Shown here: positions 27,635 to 36,024 of the stretch, piece after piece
How the letters are laid out: each line of letters begins with the position of its first letter
Numbering within the stretch: the stretch's first letter is position 1
From: Anaerolineaceae bacterium
GTDB taxonomy: Bacteria > Chloroflexota > Anaerolineae > Anaerolineales > Anaerolineaceae
NCBI GenBank assembly: GCA_011620555.1
Contig: WOYY01000025.1
Span: forward strand, 1-64,000
Direction of reading: 5' to 3'
Length of the DNA: 64,000 bases
Program-made: the position numbers and the translations under genes
Notes under the pieces: generated by a model
What the model saw: the letters and a program-made list of their open reading frames with translations, nothing else
Database searches by the model: none
What the model was told of the DNA's origin: nothing

Positions 27635-28429
27635 ATGATGAAACTGATTTTAGATTTGATTGAAGAGCATCTGCGCGCGTTGTTCGAAGACGCCCTTTAC
27701 AAGCTCACCCCTAACTCTGACGGCCCGTTCAATTTGATCGAGCAGTTGTCCACGACCATCCTGATCAACACCGTGGAAAATAACAAGGGCATTGTTTATG
27801 CCCCTGACCGCTACCGATTCCTGATCCCGGAAGACCAGATGCCCGGCTGGCGGGCGCAACAGGACCTGCTCAACCAGCTCACCTATGAACTGCAATCCCT
27901 GGGGAAAATGTACGATTTTAATTTCCTGACCACCCCGGAGATCACACTGACCAGCCACCCGGACCGGTCAAACTCAAAGGTCATCATCCAGGCGGAGCAT
28001 TCGGCGCCTGTGCCCGACCTGCCCGACACGGCCGCCATGGAACAGCCCCAGCCCACAATCCCCTTGCCGGCCATTCCCGCCAATGCCTTTCTGGTGGTGG
28101 GCGGCCGGACCAATTACCCGCTGGATAAACCGGTGGTCAATATCGGTCGCCACTCCGATAACGATCTCATTCTGGATGACCCCCATGTCTCCCGCCATCA
28201 CGCCCAGCTCCGCGCGATCAACCGCCGTTATGTGGCTTTTGATGTCGGCTCCACCAGCGGCATCCTGCTCAACGGCAGGAAAGTCACCCAGGCGACGCTC
28301 CGGCCCGGGGATGTCTTGCGCGTTGGGATGGTCAATCTGATCTACATCCAGGATACGACAGCTGAGCAGCCGACCTCGGCCTTCTACGTCGATTCGGAAG
28401 ATCCGCCTTTCGGAGATAAACACCCATGA
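27635..28429 (+). CDS. FhaA-like protein: DUF3662 plus C-terminal FHA domain
   Basis: 264-residue protein. Seen: an N-terminal DUF3662-like domain (about 1-115), a Pro-rich linker, and a C-terminal FHA domain (about 160-245) with the phosphothreonine-binding motifs NIGRHSDNDLIL, DPHVSRHHAQL and STSGILLNG. Known: in actinobacteria FhaA has this architecture and binds phosphorylated proteins near the peptidoglycan synthesis machinery. The 4-base overlap with the next FHA gene and the nearby SEDS gene match that neighbourhood, although no PknB-type kinase is adjacent. The ATG at 27635 and the next at 27638 are both possible. Confidence 0.88.
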   Translation: MMKLILDLIEEHLRALFEDALYKLTPNSDGPFNLIEQLSTTILINTVENNKGIVYAPDRYRFLIPEDQMPGWRAQQDLLNQLTYELQSLGKMYDFNFLTTPEITLTSHPDRSNSKVIIQAEHSAPVPDLPDTAAMEQPQPTIPLPAIPANAFLVVGGRTNYPLDKPVVNIGRHSDNDLILDDPHVSRHHAQLRAINRRYVAFDVGSTSGILLNGRKVTQATLRPGDVLRVGMVNLIYIQDTTAEQPTSAFYVDSEDPPFGDKHP

Positions 28430-28848
28430 ACGCCTTGTTATTATTCATCATCCGTCTGATCACGCTCCTTCTGCTCTACCTCTTTATCGGTTGGATCGCC
28501 TACACCATCTTCATGGACCTGCGGAAGACCAATCAACCCGAAAGCAAGGTCAGCGTCACCCCCATCACCCTGATCCAGGCGAATGATGATCTGGGCGAGT
28601 CCCGCCAGTTCGTGGCGCAGGAGGTCCTCATCGGCCGCGATCCGGCCAACCCCTTCTATCTTGAGGACGGCACCGTTTCTGTGCGCCATTTGAAATTGAC
28701 CTTTCGCAATCAGCATTGGTGGGCCGAAGATCTCGAATCCACCAATGGGTCCTATCTGAATGGCGATCAAATCCTATCCCCCGTAATCCTGACCGATGGC
28801 GACGAGCTGCGGCTTGGGCAGGTCGTGCTCACCGTCAGGATCAATTAA
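28426..28848 (+). CDS. FhaB-like membrane-anchored FHA protein
   Basis: 140 residues: one N-terminal transmembrane helix (about 3-28) and a cytoplasmic FHA domain (about 55-138) with VLIGRDPANPF, VSVRHLKLTF and STNGSYLNG. Binding of phosphothreonine is expected. Overlaps the upstream FHA gene by ATGA. In mycobacteria, FhaB (FipA) links kinases to FtsZ/FtsQ; a similar role here would be inference from context with the SEDS gene 900 bases downstream. Confidence 0.88.
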   Translation: MNALLLFIIRLITLLLLYLFIGWIAYTIFMDLRKTNQPESKVSVTPITLIQANDDLGESRQFVAQEVLIGRDPANPFYLEDGTVSVRHLKLTFRNQHWWAEDLESTNGSYLNGDQILSPVILTDGDELRLGQVVLTVRIN

Positions 28849-28868
28849 TCGAAACTATGGAGTAACTC

Positions 28869-29735
28869 ATGAATGACATCCCCGTATTGGCTGTGATCGG
28901 TGGCTCTGGATTATATGAATTTGAAGACATCACCGATGTTGAAACCCTTGAAGTTGCGACCCCCTATGGCAACCCCAGCTCCCCCATCACCATCGGGCGG
29001 ATCAAGGGTAAAAAGGTCGCCTTTTTGGCGCGGCATGGCATAGGCCACACCTTTTCTCCCAGCGATGTCCCCTACCGGGCAAACATCTATGCCCTGAAAT
29101 CCCTGGGAATCAAACGGGTCGTCAGCGTCAGCGCCTGCGGCTCCCTGCGGGAAGCCTATGTCCCCGGCTACATCGTCATCCCGGACCAGATCTTCGATTT
29201 CACCCACAAACGAGAGCGGAGCTTCTTCGGCAAAGGCTTGGTCGCCCATGTCAGCGTGGCAGAACCCTTCTGCCAATCGCTCTCGGATACGCTGGAAGAA
29301 GCCGTCAAGGCCAATGACGCCCTCTATCACCGCGGCGGCACTTATATCACCATTGAAGGCCCGCGCTTCTCCACCAAGGGCGAATCCCGTCTCTACCGTC
29401 AGTGGGGGCTGGACATCATCGGCATGACCGCCGCCCCGGAGGTCTTTCTCGCCCGTGAAGCGGAGATGTGCTACACCACGATGGCCCATGTCACGGACTA
29501 TGACGTTTGGCATGTGAACGAAGCGGCGGTGACCGTGGAAATGGTGATCGAAACCCTGCAGAAAAATATCAAACTGGCCCAGAACACCATCCGCACCATG
29601 GTCGATCTGATCGACCCGGATGCCGACTGCGCCTGTGAGGACGCCCTGAGCACCGCGGTCATCACCCATCCCAGCGCCATTGAACCCGAAAAACGCCAAG
29701 AAGTGGATTTGCTGGTCAGGAAGTATCTGGATTAA
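28869..29735 (+). CDS. mtnP: S-methyl-5'-thioadenosine phosphorylase
   Basis: Phosphorolyses 5'-methylthioadenosine to adenine and 5-methylthioribose-1-phosphate in methionine salvage. Seen: IGGSGLYEF at the N-terminus, the phosphate-binding LARHGIGHTFSPSDVPYRAN, VSACGSLRE, YITIEGPRFSTKGES, and DIIGMTAAPEVFLAREAEMCY. 288 residues matches the family. It sits between the FHA and SEDS genes, 2 bases before the latter, so it is probably in the same transcript, although functionally unrelated. Confidence 0.93.
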   Translation: MNDIPVLAVIGGSGLYEFEDITDVETLEVATPYGNPSSPITIGRIKGKKVAFLARHGIGHTFSPSDVPYRANIYALKSLGIKRVVSVSACGSLREAYVPGYIVIPDQIFDFTHKRERSFFGKGLVAHVSVAEPFCQSLSDTLEEAVKANDALYHRGGTYITIEGPRFSTKGESRLYRQWGLDIIGMTAAPEVFLAREAEMCYTTMAHVTDYDVWHVNEAAVTVEMVIETLQKNIKLAQNTIRTMVDLIDPDADCACEDALSTAVITHPSAIEPEKRQEVDLLVRKYLD

Positions 29736-29737
29736 CC

Positions 29738-32377
29738 GTGGATCGTTTATTTCCCATCCGCGAAGAGGATTCCCAGGTCAATAAGCTCCAGAGCCGCCTG
29801 CTGGTCATCGCTGCGCTGCTGGTGCTCGCCCTGGCGATCACCCTGACGATCAGCCCTGCCGTGCGCTATCACACCGGCGGTGAGGATTACCGCTGGTCGC
29901 ACTGGCTCGGTGTTCTGGGCTGGTTCGCGGTTTTCACCGTGCTGAACAGGCAGTCCAGGCGGAAACTCCCTCACCGGGACCCTTACCTGCTGCCCATTGT
30001 GGCCGCCCTGACCGGGATCGGCCTGATGATGATCTGGCGGCTCTATCCAGACCTGGGCCAACGCCAAACGATCTGGCTGGTCCTTTCGGGCGGGGTGGTT
30101 TTCCTGGGTTTGGCCTATCCCCAGGTCCTGACCTATCTGAAAAAGTACAAATACATTTGGCTGGTCCTTGGCCTGATCCTGGTCGGCCTGACGATCATCT
30201 TCGGGCAAAACCCAAGCGGGTCAGGCCCGGCTCTGTGGCTGAAAATCTTTGATTTCTATTTCCAGCCCTCCGAACCGCTCAAACTCCTGATGGTCGTCTA
30301 CCTGGCGGGTTTTTTCACCGACCGCTTCATCCTCAAGAAAAACAGGCTTGCGCCCATCTTCCCCACCCTCGTTGTGGTTGTCATGGCGCTGGCATTGCTC
30401 ATCTCCCAAAAAGACCTCGGGACCGCGATTATCTTCCTGGCGCTTTACCTCCTGATGCTCTATTCGATCAACGGTAACCGCTGGGTGATCTGGGCAACAC
30501 CTTTGGTCCTGCTCATTGCCGGCACAATCGGCTATCTTTTCATTGATATCGTCCACATCCGCCTATCGACCTGGTTGCACCCCTTCGCCGATCCAAGCGG
30601 TAGTTCCTACCAGATCATCCAGTCCATGATCGGGATCGCATCCGGCGGCACTCTGGGCACCGGACTGGGCATGGGCAGCCCTGGACTGATCCCGGTGGCC
30701 GTTTCCGATTTCATTTATGCCGCCATCGGTGAAGAGCTGGGCCTGGTCGGGCTGCTGGTGGTTGTCGGTCTGATTGCGCTGCTCGTCTACCGGGCCGTCA
30801 AAATCGCGAATCAGTCCACCGATATTTTCAACCGCTATCTGGCCAGCGGGATCGCCTATTATTTTGGCTTTCAGAGCATCCTGATCATCGGCGGCAACAT
30901 TGGCCTGCTCCCCCTGACGGGCGTCACCCTGCCCTTCATCTCCTACGGCGGCTCATCCCTGCTGGTTTCCTTCATTGCCCTGGCGATCTTGCTGACGATC
31001 AACGAAGCGCCGCAGGAAGGATCCAACACCCAGCCCGCCCCCCGCAATCCAAAAACCAACTGGTCTGCGATCATCCTGGTCGGCTTTCAGGTCCTCGAAT
31101 TCCTGGTCAGCAGCCTTTACGGCTTTTGGTTTAAAGACGCTCTCATCGCCCGCCCGGAAAACCCCCGCTGGGCCATCGCGGACCGCTTTGTCCCTCTCGG
31201 CGATATCGTGGACCGGAATGGACAGGTCATCGTCAACAGCACAGGTGAGATTGGCGAAATCACCCGCGCGGCGGTCTACCCCGCCCTTTCACCCATTGTG
31301 GGCTATACCAACTCCATCTACGGCCAGACCGGGATCGAAGCCTCGATGTACCCCTATTTGCGCGGCCTGGTCGCGGAACGCGATCTGAAAGCCGCCACTC
31401 TTGAATGGGTCAATAACCAGCCCCCCGAAGGATTAGACGTCCGGCTGACCCTGGACCTGGGCATCCAGCAGACCGCGGACGAGCTACTGGGCGATAGCCG
31501 CGGGGCTGTGGTCCTGATGAATGCTGAGACGGGTGAAATCCTGACCATGGCATCCCACCCCTATTTCAACCTGGAGACGCTGGAGGAAGATTGGGCGTCT
31601 TTCAGCGATGAAGAGAACGGCCCCTTGGTCAACCGGGCGACCCAGGGAACCTACCCCATCGGGAGCGCACTTTTCCCCTTCCTCTTGGCCGATCAGATCG
31701 ATATCACTTCCAGTTTCGCCCGCCCGGAAAGCATCCTCCCCAGTCTCTCCATCGGGCCGCAATGCGCCACCCTGCCCCAAACTCTGGACTGGATGTCCAT
31801 TGTGACCCACGGCTGCGTGAACGCCCAGGCGGACCTGGCCGCCTATACAGGCTTGAATCCAGTCCAGAACCTCATCCAGCGCCTGGGCTTCTATTCCAGC
31901 CCGAACCTGCGGCTAACCGTGGCGCAATCCGCCCAAACCGGTGTGACCGATGAACGGGCGTTCTTCCGGGGCGAGGACCTGCTGGTCAGCCCGCTGCAGC
32001 TCGCCATCGCAGCCAGTTCGCTCTCCAATGACGGCACACTGCCCGCCCCCCGGATCGTGATCGGCTATGAAAATCAGGATAATCGCTGGGTGACCCTGCC
32101 CAAATTGGACAGCAGCAGTGCAGCTTTCACCGCGGACCGGGCGGGTCGCCTGACAACGCTCTTGGAAAACGACGCTGCCCTTCAATGGCAGGTCACTTCA
32201 ACCACGGAGACCGAAGAAGGCGAACCGGTCACCTGGTTCATGGCCGGCTCCTCCGCCAACTGGCAGGGGCAGCCTTTTGTCGTCGTGGTCGCTCTGGAGG
32301 CAGAGGCACCGGAGCAGGCCGCCGATCTTGGGTTGACCCTGCTCAACAGGGCCATGAACCTGACCTCAAACCATTAA
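29738..32377 (+). CDS. SEDS (FtsW/RodA-like) glycosyltransferase fused to a degenerate PBP transpeptidase domain
   Basis: 879 residues from a GTG start. Residues about 20-430 form a SEDS polymerase: about ten transmembrane helices, conserved RLSTWLHPFADPSGSSYQ, SDFIYAAIGEELGLVG and the final LPFISYGGSSLLVS. Residues about 450-875 align by eye with class B PBPs (RFVPLGDIVDRNGQVI, GAVVLMNAETGEILTMASHP, VNRATQGTYPIGS). The three catalytic motifs are not intact: SxxK reads SALF, the SxN region reads GCVN, and no KTG is present before TWFMAGSSANW. Normally SEDS and PBP are separate partners; here they are one chain, so the C-terminal half looks structural or regulatory. Active cross-linking would need another PBP. 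Confidence 0.9.
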   Translation: MDRLFPIREEDSQVNKLQSRLLVIAALLVLALAITLTISPAVRYHTGGEDYRWSHWLGVLGWFAVFTVLNRQSRRKLPHRDPYLLPIVAALTGIGLMMIWRLYPDLGQRQTIWLVLSGGVVFLGLAYPQVLTYLKKYKYIWLVLGLILVGLTIIFGQNPSGSGPALWLKIFDFYFQPSEPLKLLMVVYLAGFFTDRFILKKNRLAPIFPTLVVVVMALALLISQKDLGTAIIFLALYLLMLYSINGNRWVIWATPLVLLIAGTIGYLFIDIVHIRLSTWLHPFADPSGSSYQIIQSMIGIASGGTLGTGLGMGSPGLIPVAVSDFIYAAIGEELGLVGLLVVVGLIALLVYRAVKIANQSTDIFNRYLASGIAYYFGFQSILIIGGNIGLLPLTGVTLPFISYGGSSLLVSFIALAILLTINEAPQEGSNTQPAPRNPKTNWSAIILVGFQVLEFLVSSLYGFWFKDALIARPENPRWAIADRFVPLGDIVDRNGQVIVNSTGEIGEITRAAVYPALSPIVGYTNSIYGQTGIEASMYPYLRGLVAERDLKAATLEWVNNQPPEGLDVRLTLDLGIQQTADELLGDSRGAVVLMNAETGEILTMASHPYFNLETLEEDWASFSDEENGPLVNRATQGTYPIGSALFPFLLADQIDITSSFARPESILPSLSIGPQCATLPQTLDWMSIVTHGCVNAQADLAAYTGLNPVQNLIQRLGFYSSPNLRLTVAQSAQTGVTDERAFFRGEDLLVSPLQLAIAASSLSNDGTLPAPRIVIGYENQDNRWVTLPKLDSSSAAFTADRAGRLTTLLENDAALQWQVTSTTETEEGEPVTWFMAGSSANWQGQPFVVVVALEAEAPEQAADLGLTLLNRAMNLTSNH

Positions 32378-32385
32378 TTAAAAAG

Positions 32386-32418
32386 AAACGGACTGCTCAC
32401 TCAGAACAGTCCGTTTTT
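32386..32418. terminator. Bidirectional intrinsic terminator
   Basis: AAACGGACTG-ctcactcagaa-CAGTCCGTTT, a perfect 10-bp stem with TTTTT on the plus side and an A-rich side giving U's on the minus side. It serves the SEDS gene and possibly tyrS. Confidence 0.85.
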
Positions 32419-32425
32419 GGATCTC

Positions 32426-33637
32426 TCAGATCACTTTGACAAACCGTCGTTTCCCGACCTGGATCACAGCTTCCTGCGGGATCGCCATATAGGGGTCGGC
32501 TGCTGCCTCGCCGTCAATCTTGATGCCCTTCTGGTCGATCAGCCGCCGGGCCTGGCTCTTGCTCTTCACCAAACCGCTGTCCACCAAAATATCCAGCAAG
32601 ACCGACTCCTCCGCGGGGTGAAATTCCGGGATCTCATCGGGCAGATCCCCTTTTTGAAACAGATTGATGAACTCTTTTTGCGCGTGTTCGGCGGCGTCTT
32701 CACCAAAAAAGGCGGAAGTGATCTCTTTTGCCAGCTCCATCTTGGCATCCCGCGGGTGCAGCGCGCCGGATGCCATCGTCCGCTCGAAGGCTTCGATCTC
32801 GTCGTTGGTCCAGCGGGTCACCAGCCGGCTGTAGCTGCCCATCGCCTTATCGGGGATGCTCATCACTTTGCCAAACATATCCTCGGGCGTGGTTTCGAGG
32901 GGGATGTCGTTCCCCAGCGATTTGCTCATCTTCAGCTCGCCATCCGTCCCGGGCAGGATCGGCAGGATGATGCCGATATTCGGCTTCACCCCAAAATAGG
33001 CCATGATCTTCCGGCTGGCGGTCATGATGTTGAACATCTGGTCCGTCCCGCCCACCTGAACGTCCGTTTCCAGTTTGTAGGCGTCGTAGCCCTGCATGAT
33101 GGCATAGAACAGCTCGTGGAAGTACACCGGCTCTTCATTGTCCCAGCGCTTGCGGAAGTTTTCGCGGGTCAGGAACTGCTGAATGGTGAAGTTGGAAGCC
33201 AGGTAGATCATGTCCTTGAGCATCAATTCGGAAAGCCATTCGGCATTGTAGCGCAGCTCAGTCTTTTCCCGGTCCAGGACCTTGAAAGCCTGCGCGGCAT
33301 AGGTCTCGGCGTTGGCCTGGACCTGCTCCTGTGAGAGCTGGGGGCGCAGTTGATCCTTGTCAGAGGGATCGCCGATCAGGGAGGTGTAAGTGCCGATGAG
33401 GAAGACCACATGGTGGCCCAATTCCTGAAACTGGCGCAATTTGCGCATGGTGACGGTGTGCCCAATGTGCAGATCGGGCTTGGTCGGGTCATACCCGCAG
33501 TAGACCCGCAGCGGCCGGCCTTCTTTTTCGGCCAGGATTAAGCGCTCCCGTAGTTCAGCCTCCATCATTTTGCGGGTGGTGTCATCACCATAATCCGTCC
33601 CGCGCATCAGATACGCTACTTGTTGGTCAATGTTCAT
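32426..33637 (-). CDS. tyrS: Tyrosyl-tRNA synthetase
   Basis: 403-residue class I synthetase charging tRNA-Tyr. Seen: the HIGH signature PDLHIGHTVTM, KMSKS as LKMSKSLGN, the tyrosine-site region GGTDQMFN, and a C-terminal S4 domain (LVKSKSQARRLIDQKGIKIDG). It resembles the TyrRS form with a shorter connective insert found in many bacteria. The track runs to 33703, but the ATG at 33637 follows GAGGAGGT. The leader carries a Tyr-rich leader peptide and terminator (see separate entries), so expression is probably controlled by attenuation. Confidence 0.96.
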   Translation of the reverse strand: MNIDQQVAYLMRGTDYGDDTTRKMMEAELRERLILAEKEGRPLRVYCGYDPTKPDLHIGHTVTMRKLRQFQELGHHVVFLIGTYTSLIGDPSDKDQLRPQLSQEQVQANAETYAAQAFKVLDREKTELRYNAEWLSELMLKDMIYLASNFTIQQFLTRENFRKRWDNEEPVYFHELFYAIMQGYDAYKLETDVQVGGTDQMFNIMTASRKIMAYFGVKPNIGIILPILPGTDGELKMSKSLGNDIPLETTPEDMFGKVMSIPDKAMGSYSRLVTRWTNDEIEAFERTMASGALHPRDAKMELAKEITSAFFGEDAAEHAQKEFINLFQKGDLPDEIPEFHPAEESVLLDILVDSGLVKSKSQARRLIDQKGIKIDGEAAADPYMAIPQEAVIQVGKRRFVKVI

Positions 33638-33681
33638 CGTTACCTCCTCAAACGAACACTTGCACAAAAATGAATCCGGAC

Positions 33682-33716
33682 AAAAATAAAACGCGCCCGT
33701 CAATCAAGGCGCGCTC
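33682..33716 (-). terminator. Intrinsic terminator (attenuator) in the tyrS leader
   Basis: On the minus strand GAGCGCGCC-ttgattgac-GGGCGCG is followed by TTTTATTTTTG, 45 bases before the tyrS ATG and inside its own leader. A CCCGTC segment upstream (33732-33727) can pair with GACGGG (33701-33696), which overlaps the 3' arm of this stem, so an alternative antiterminator is possible. The next upstream gene on either strand is divergent, so no other transcript needs this terminator. Confidence 0.8.
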
Positions 33717-33740
33717 TTTTGCCCTCGACGGGTGTTTCTC

Positions 33741-33779
33741 TTAGTTATTGGCGTAATAATAGAATTTTGGTGCTCCCAT
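33741..33779 (-). CDS. tyrS leader peptide with three consecutive Tyr codons
   Basis: ATG GGA GCA CCA AAA TTC TAT TAT TAC GCC AAT AAC TAA encodes MGAPKFYYYANN. It begins exactly 7 bases after a perfect TATAAT, so the mRNA would start at or within a base of the ATG (leaderless), and no Shine-Dalgarno is present. The stop is 8 bases before the CCCGTC antiterminator strand. The layout predicts stalling at the Tyr codons when charged tRNA-Tyr is scarce, which would leave CCCGTC free and prevent termination. Translation has not been shown; this rests on sequence logic. Confidence 0.75.
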   Translation of the reverse strand: MGAPKFYYYANN

Positions 33780-33785
33780 ATCCCT

Positions 33786-33791
33786 ATTATA
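33786..33791 (-). promoter_or_regulatory. -10 box of the tyrS leader transcript
   Basis: Perfect TATAAT on the minus strand (ATTATA on plus); the -35 region is weak (TTTATT-like). Predicted +1 is at the A of the leader-peptide ATG (33779). Confidence 0.65.
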
Positions 33792-33881
33792 ACGAAAAAT
33801 TCGAGAAAATAAAGGCCTTTCACCCGCCAGGCCGCTTTAATCAAACCATAACCCGGCTGAAAACGCCAAATTTAACAAAGC

Positions 33882-33890
33882 TGATATAAT
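33882..33890 (+). promoter_or_regulatory. Extended -10 promoter of the HNH gene
   Basis: TGATATAAT (TGn plus TATAAT) predicts a start near 33897, only about 9 bases before the ATG at 33906, with no Shine-Dalgarno. Confidence 0.5.
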
Positions 33891-33905
33891 TCAACCTGGT
33901 GTGCC

Positions 33906-34409
33906 ATGAACGAACCGGTATTAGTCCTTAATGCAAACTTTCAACCCATCAATATCACCTCGACGTACCGAGCAATTAACCTGGTCCTGGCCGAGAAAGC
34001 CACCCTGGTGATGAATGGTAGAGGATATATCCACTCGGTTTCACAGGCCTTCCCCCTGCCATCCGTCATTCGTCTCAACCGGATGGTCAAACGCCCCCGC
34101 TCCATCGTCAAACTGACCCGCAGGGAGATCTTCCGCCGAGATAATTTCACCTGCCAATACTGCGGGCGCAAGGTCAGCAATCTGACCATTGACCATGTGA
34201 TCCCCAGACACCTGGGAGGGGCCACCACCTGGCAAAACGTGGTGACCGCCTGCTCCCGCTGCAACCACCTCAAGGGCGGAATGACCCCCGCACAATCCGG
34301 CATGTACCCGCTCAGTACCCCCCAGGTGCCGCCGAGCACCGCCGCTTATCTTTTTGGCAGGCATTTGAACCAAAATCAGGAATGGCAGGAATTCCTGATC
34401 GGTTGGTAA
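33906..34409 (+). CDS. HNH endonuclease family protein
   Basis: 167-residue HNH nuclease. Seen: an N-terminal region (VLVLNANFQPINITS) found in the common bacterial stand-alone HNH family, a zinc site CQYCG..CSRCNHLKGG, and the catalytic box LTIDHVIPRHLGG. DNA cleavage is expected for the fold; the biological role in this family is unknown. It has its own promoter divergent from tyrS and no operon partner. Confidence 0.88.
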   Translation: MNEPVLVLNANFQPINITSTYRAINLVLAEKATLVMNGRGYIHSVSQAFPLPSVIRLNRMVKRPRSIVKLTRREIFRRDNFTCQYCGRKVSNLTIDHVIPRHLGGATTWQNVVTACSRCNHLKGGMTPAQSGMYPLSTPQVPPSTAAYLFGRHLNQNQEWQEFLIGW

Positions 34410-34730
34410 ACAATATGAGCGGTAGGGCCAGTTAGTTTATTCCCAAAGCCATCAAATCTTCAATAAATTACATTCTTTTCAATGAAAAAGTCTTTCCTGA
34501 AAAATCAGGCTTTTATGTCCCAATCTGTTGTTTGTATTTAAGTAAGACCGAGAAAAATCATTTTCAACATCCGATTTTATGAAATAGATCGTTAAAAAAG
34601 CCATACATACAATGGAGAAAACCATGGTAAACTAGAGTGTATATAGCCGCAGCCATCACCCTTCTGGGGGGAAAAGTTGGCAAAAAAATCAAACATAGAA
34701 TTTCGGGAATATTCATTCAGGAGGGTTGTA
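34410..34730 (+). other. AT-rich intergenic stretch
   Basis: Markedly AT-rich compared with the flanks. I found no ORF with a good start, no terminator with a clear stem, and no known RNA. The TTG-started extension in the track (34677) lies here but the better start of the next gene is at 34731. Confidence 0.5.
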
Positions 34731-35417
34731 ATGATTGGTTCAGAAAAAAAACGTAAAGTAAAATCTATCAGTTTGATCATCTTGGCTGTGACAGGTTTTG
34801 CCACCTTAGGCTGTAATTTATCCAATGCGGAAATTTGGGGTGCGAGTCGAATATTGGAAGATGATGAACGTGAAATGGTTGTCAATACTGCAGCTGCAAT
34901 AAATCAGGAGGCAACCAACAGGGCTGAACCTCCCGTGAGTGAAGAAGCTCTTGAACCAAATAATGCATTAGAATACTCATGGCAAATGGGAGTGCGCTGC
35001 ATCGAATCGCCAGGAAATGATCCATGTCCACTGGAAGCCTGTATCCCGGCTAGTGATCAATACAATGCAGTTTTAGAGAAAACTGTGGAATTATTTGGCA
35101 AAGCCAATCCGGATAATTATGAATGTGGCGCAGATTTCCGTTTTACGAACAATTCTGGTATGAATTTACTTATCTGGGCTAATTCTGTTAGCAATGAAGA
35201 TGACCTAATTACTATATTTCCGTGGAAAGTGGCAAAGGACGATATTATTGAAGAACATAACTACACTTTTTTTAGTCGCCATGAGGGTGTCGTAACATAC
35301 CGGAATATCACTGATTTTTATGTCTTGTACGATAATCCACACTGTGAGTGGATTCAATATGGTGATCCAGAATTAGGAAAGTTTGCCGTTGAGTTGATGA
35401 ACCCGTGTGGGGATTGA
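34731..35417 (+). CDS. Putative lipoprotein, possibly VanW-like domain
   Basis: 228 residues in an AT-rich context. Seen: a signal-like start (MIGSEKKRKVKSISLIILAVTGFATLGC) whose TLGC is a weak lipobox, six or more Cys residues that could form disulfides, and ADFRFTNNSGMNLLIWANSVS, which resembles the core strand pair of VanW-domain proteins (by eye only). The strong AGGAGG before ATG 34731 decides the start. Codon usage is much more AT-rich than its neighbours, suggesting transfer. Function unknown. Confidence 0.6.
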   Translation: MIGSEKKRKVKSISLIILAVTGFATLGCNLSNAEIWGASRILEDDEREMVVNTAAAINQEATNRAEPPVSEEALEPNNALEYSWQMGVRCIESPGNDPCPLEACIPASDQYNAVLEKTVELFGKANPDNYECGADFRFTNNSGMNLLIWANSVSNEDDLITIFPWKVAKDDIIEEHNYTFFSRHEGVVTYRNITDFYVLYDNPHCEWIQYGDPELGKFAVELMNPCGD

Positions 35418-36024
35418 TTTCAGGACTTGAATTAAATATATACCGGAAATCCGAAAATTTATGCTTGGATATTCCTTTATATTTATTTTTGTGATTCATT
35501 ACAAATCGATATCAGCGGTTTTACCACTGCTATACCTGGAGCAAGCTCACGGAGGATTTCGCAAAGGCAAATGGGTTCACATCTTCTTTAACCAATGGAC
35601 CTGCACTACAAAAAATGCGTTATTCTACTTTGTAAATAAATGACCCATCGGTGGTTCCAAGAATCAACTTAATAACATGAAAAAATAAATCATCTAGTGG
35701 TATTGAGATTCCTTTTAATAGAGCAAACTCACACGGTATTACGTGTACATATTACGGAATGGCTTGGTCATTAGTCGGCTAAGAACATCAAACCGATACA
35801 GGAAGCTGTACGGTATTCAATTTTGCTAACAAGTAAAAATTCTGACCTGAGGTAATTCCAATGTCCCCCTGGGATAAGCCCTTTTCGCTTGCTATACTCA
35901 AAATAATCTGACAACTTAATTATTCTTTCAATCCTTAGTCGGACTCTACCAGCTGGATGCGCACGTCAAGAGCGCGTAAGCACGAGTGTCTGGCTTTTGT
36001 TTTTAACACTTACCCGGAGGATCT

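Noticed and set aside
33638-33800. T-box riboswitch before tyrS
   Set aside because: The T-box core AGGGUGGNACCGCG is absent and the leader (about 140 bases) is too short for the usual T-box stems; the leader-peptide model explains the Tyr codons and the terminator better.
35461-35643. 60-residue ORF in the AT-rich patch
   Set aside because: No Shine-Dalgarno, no recognisable sequence, and it overlaps nothing that would demand it; ORFs of this size arise by chance in AT-rich DNA.
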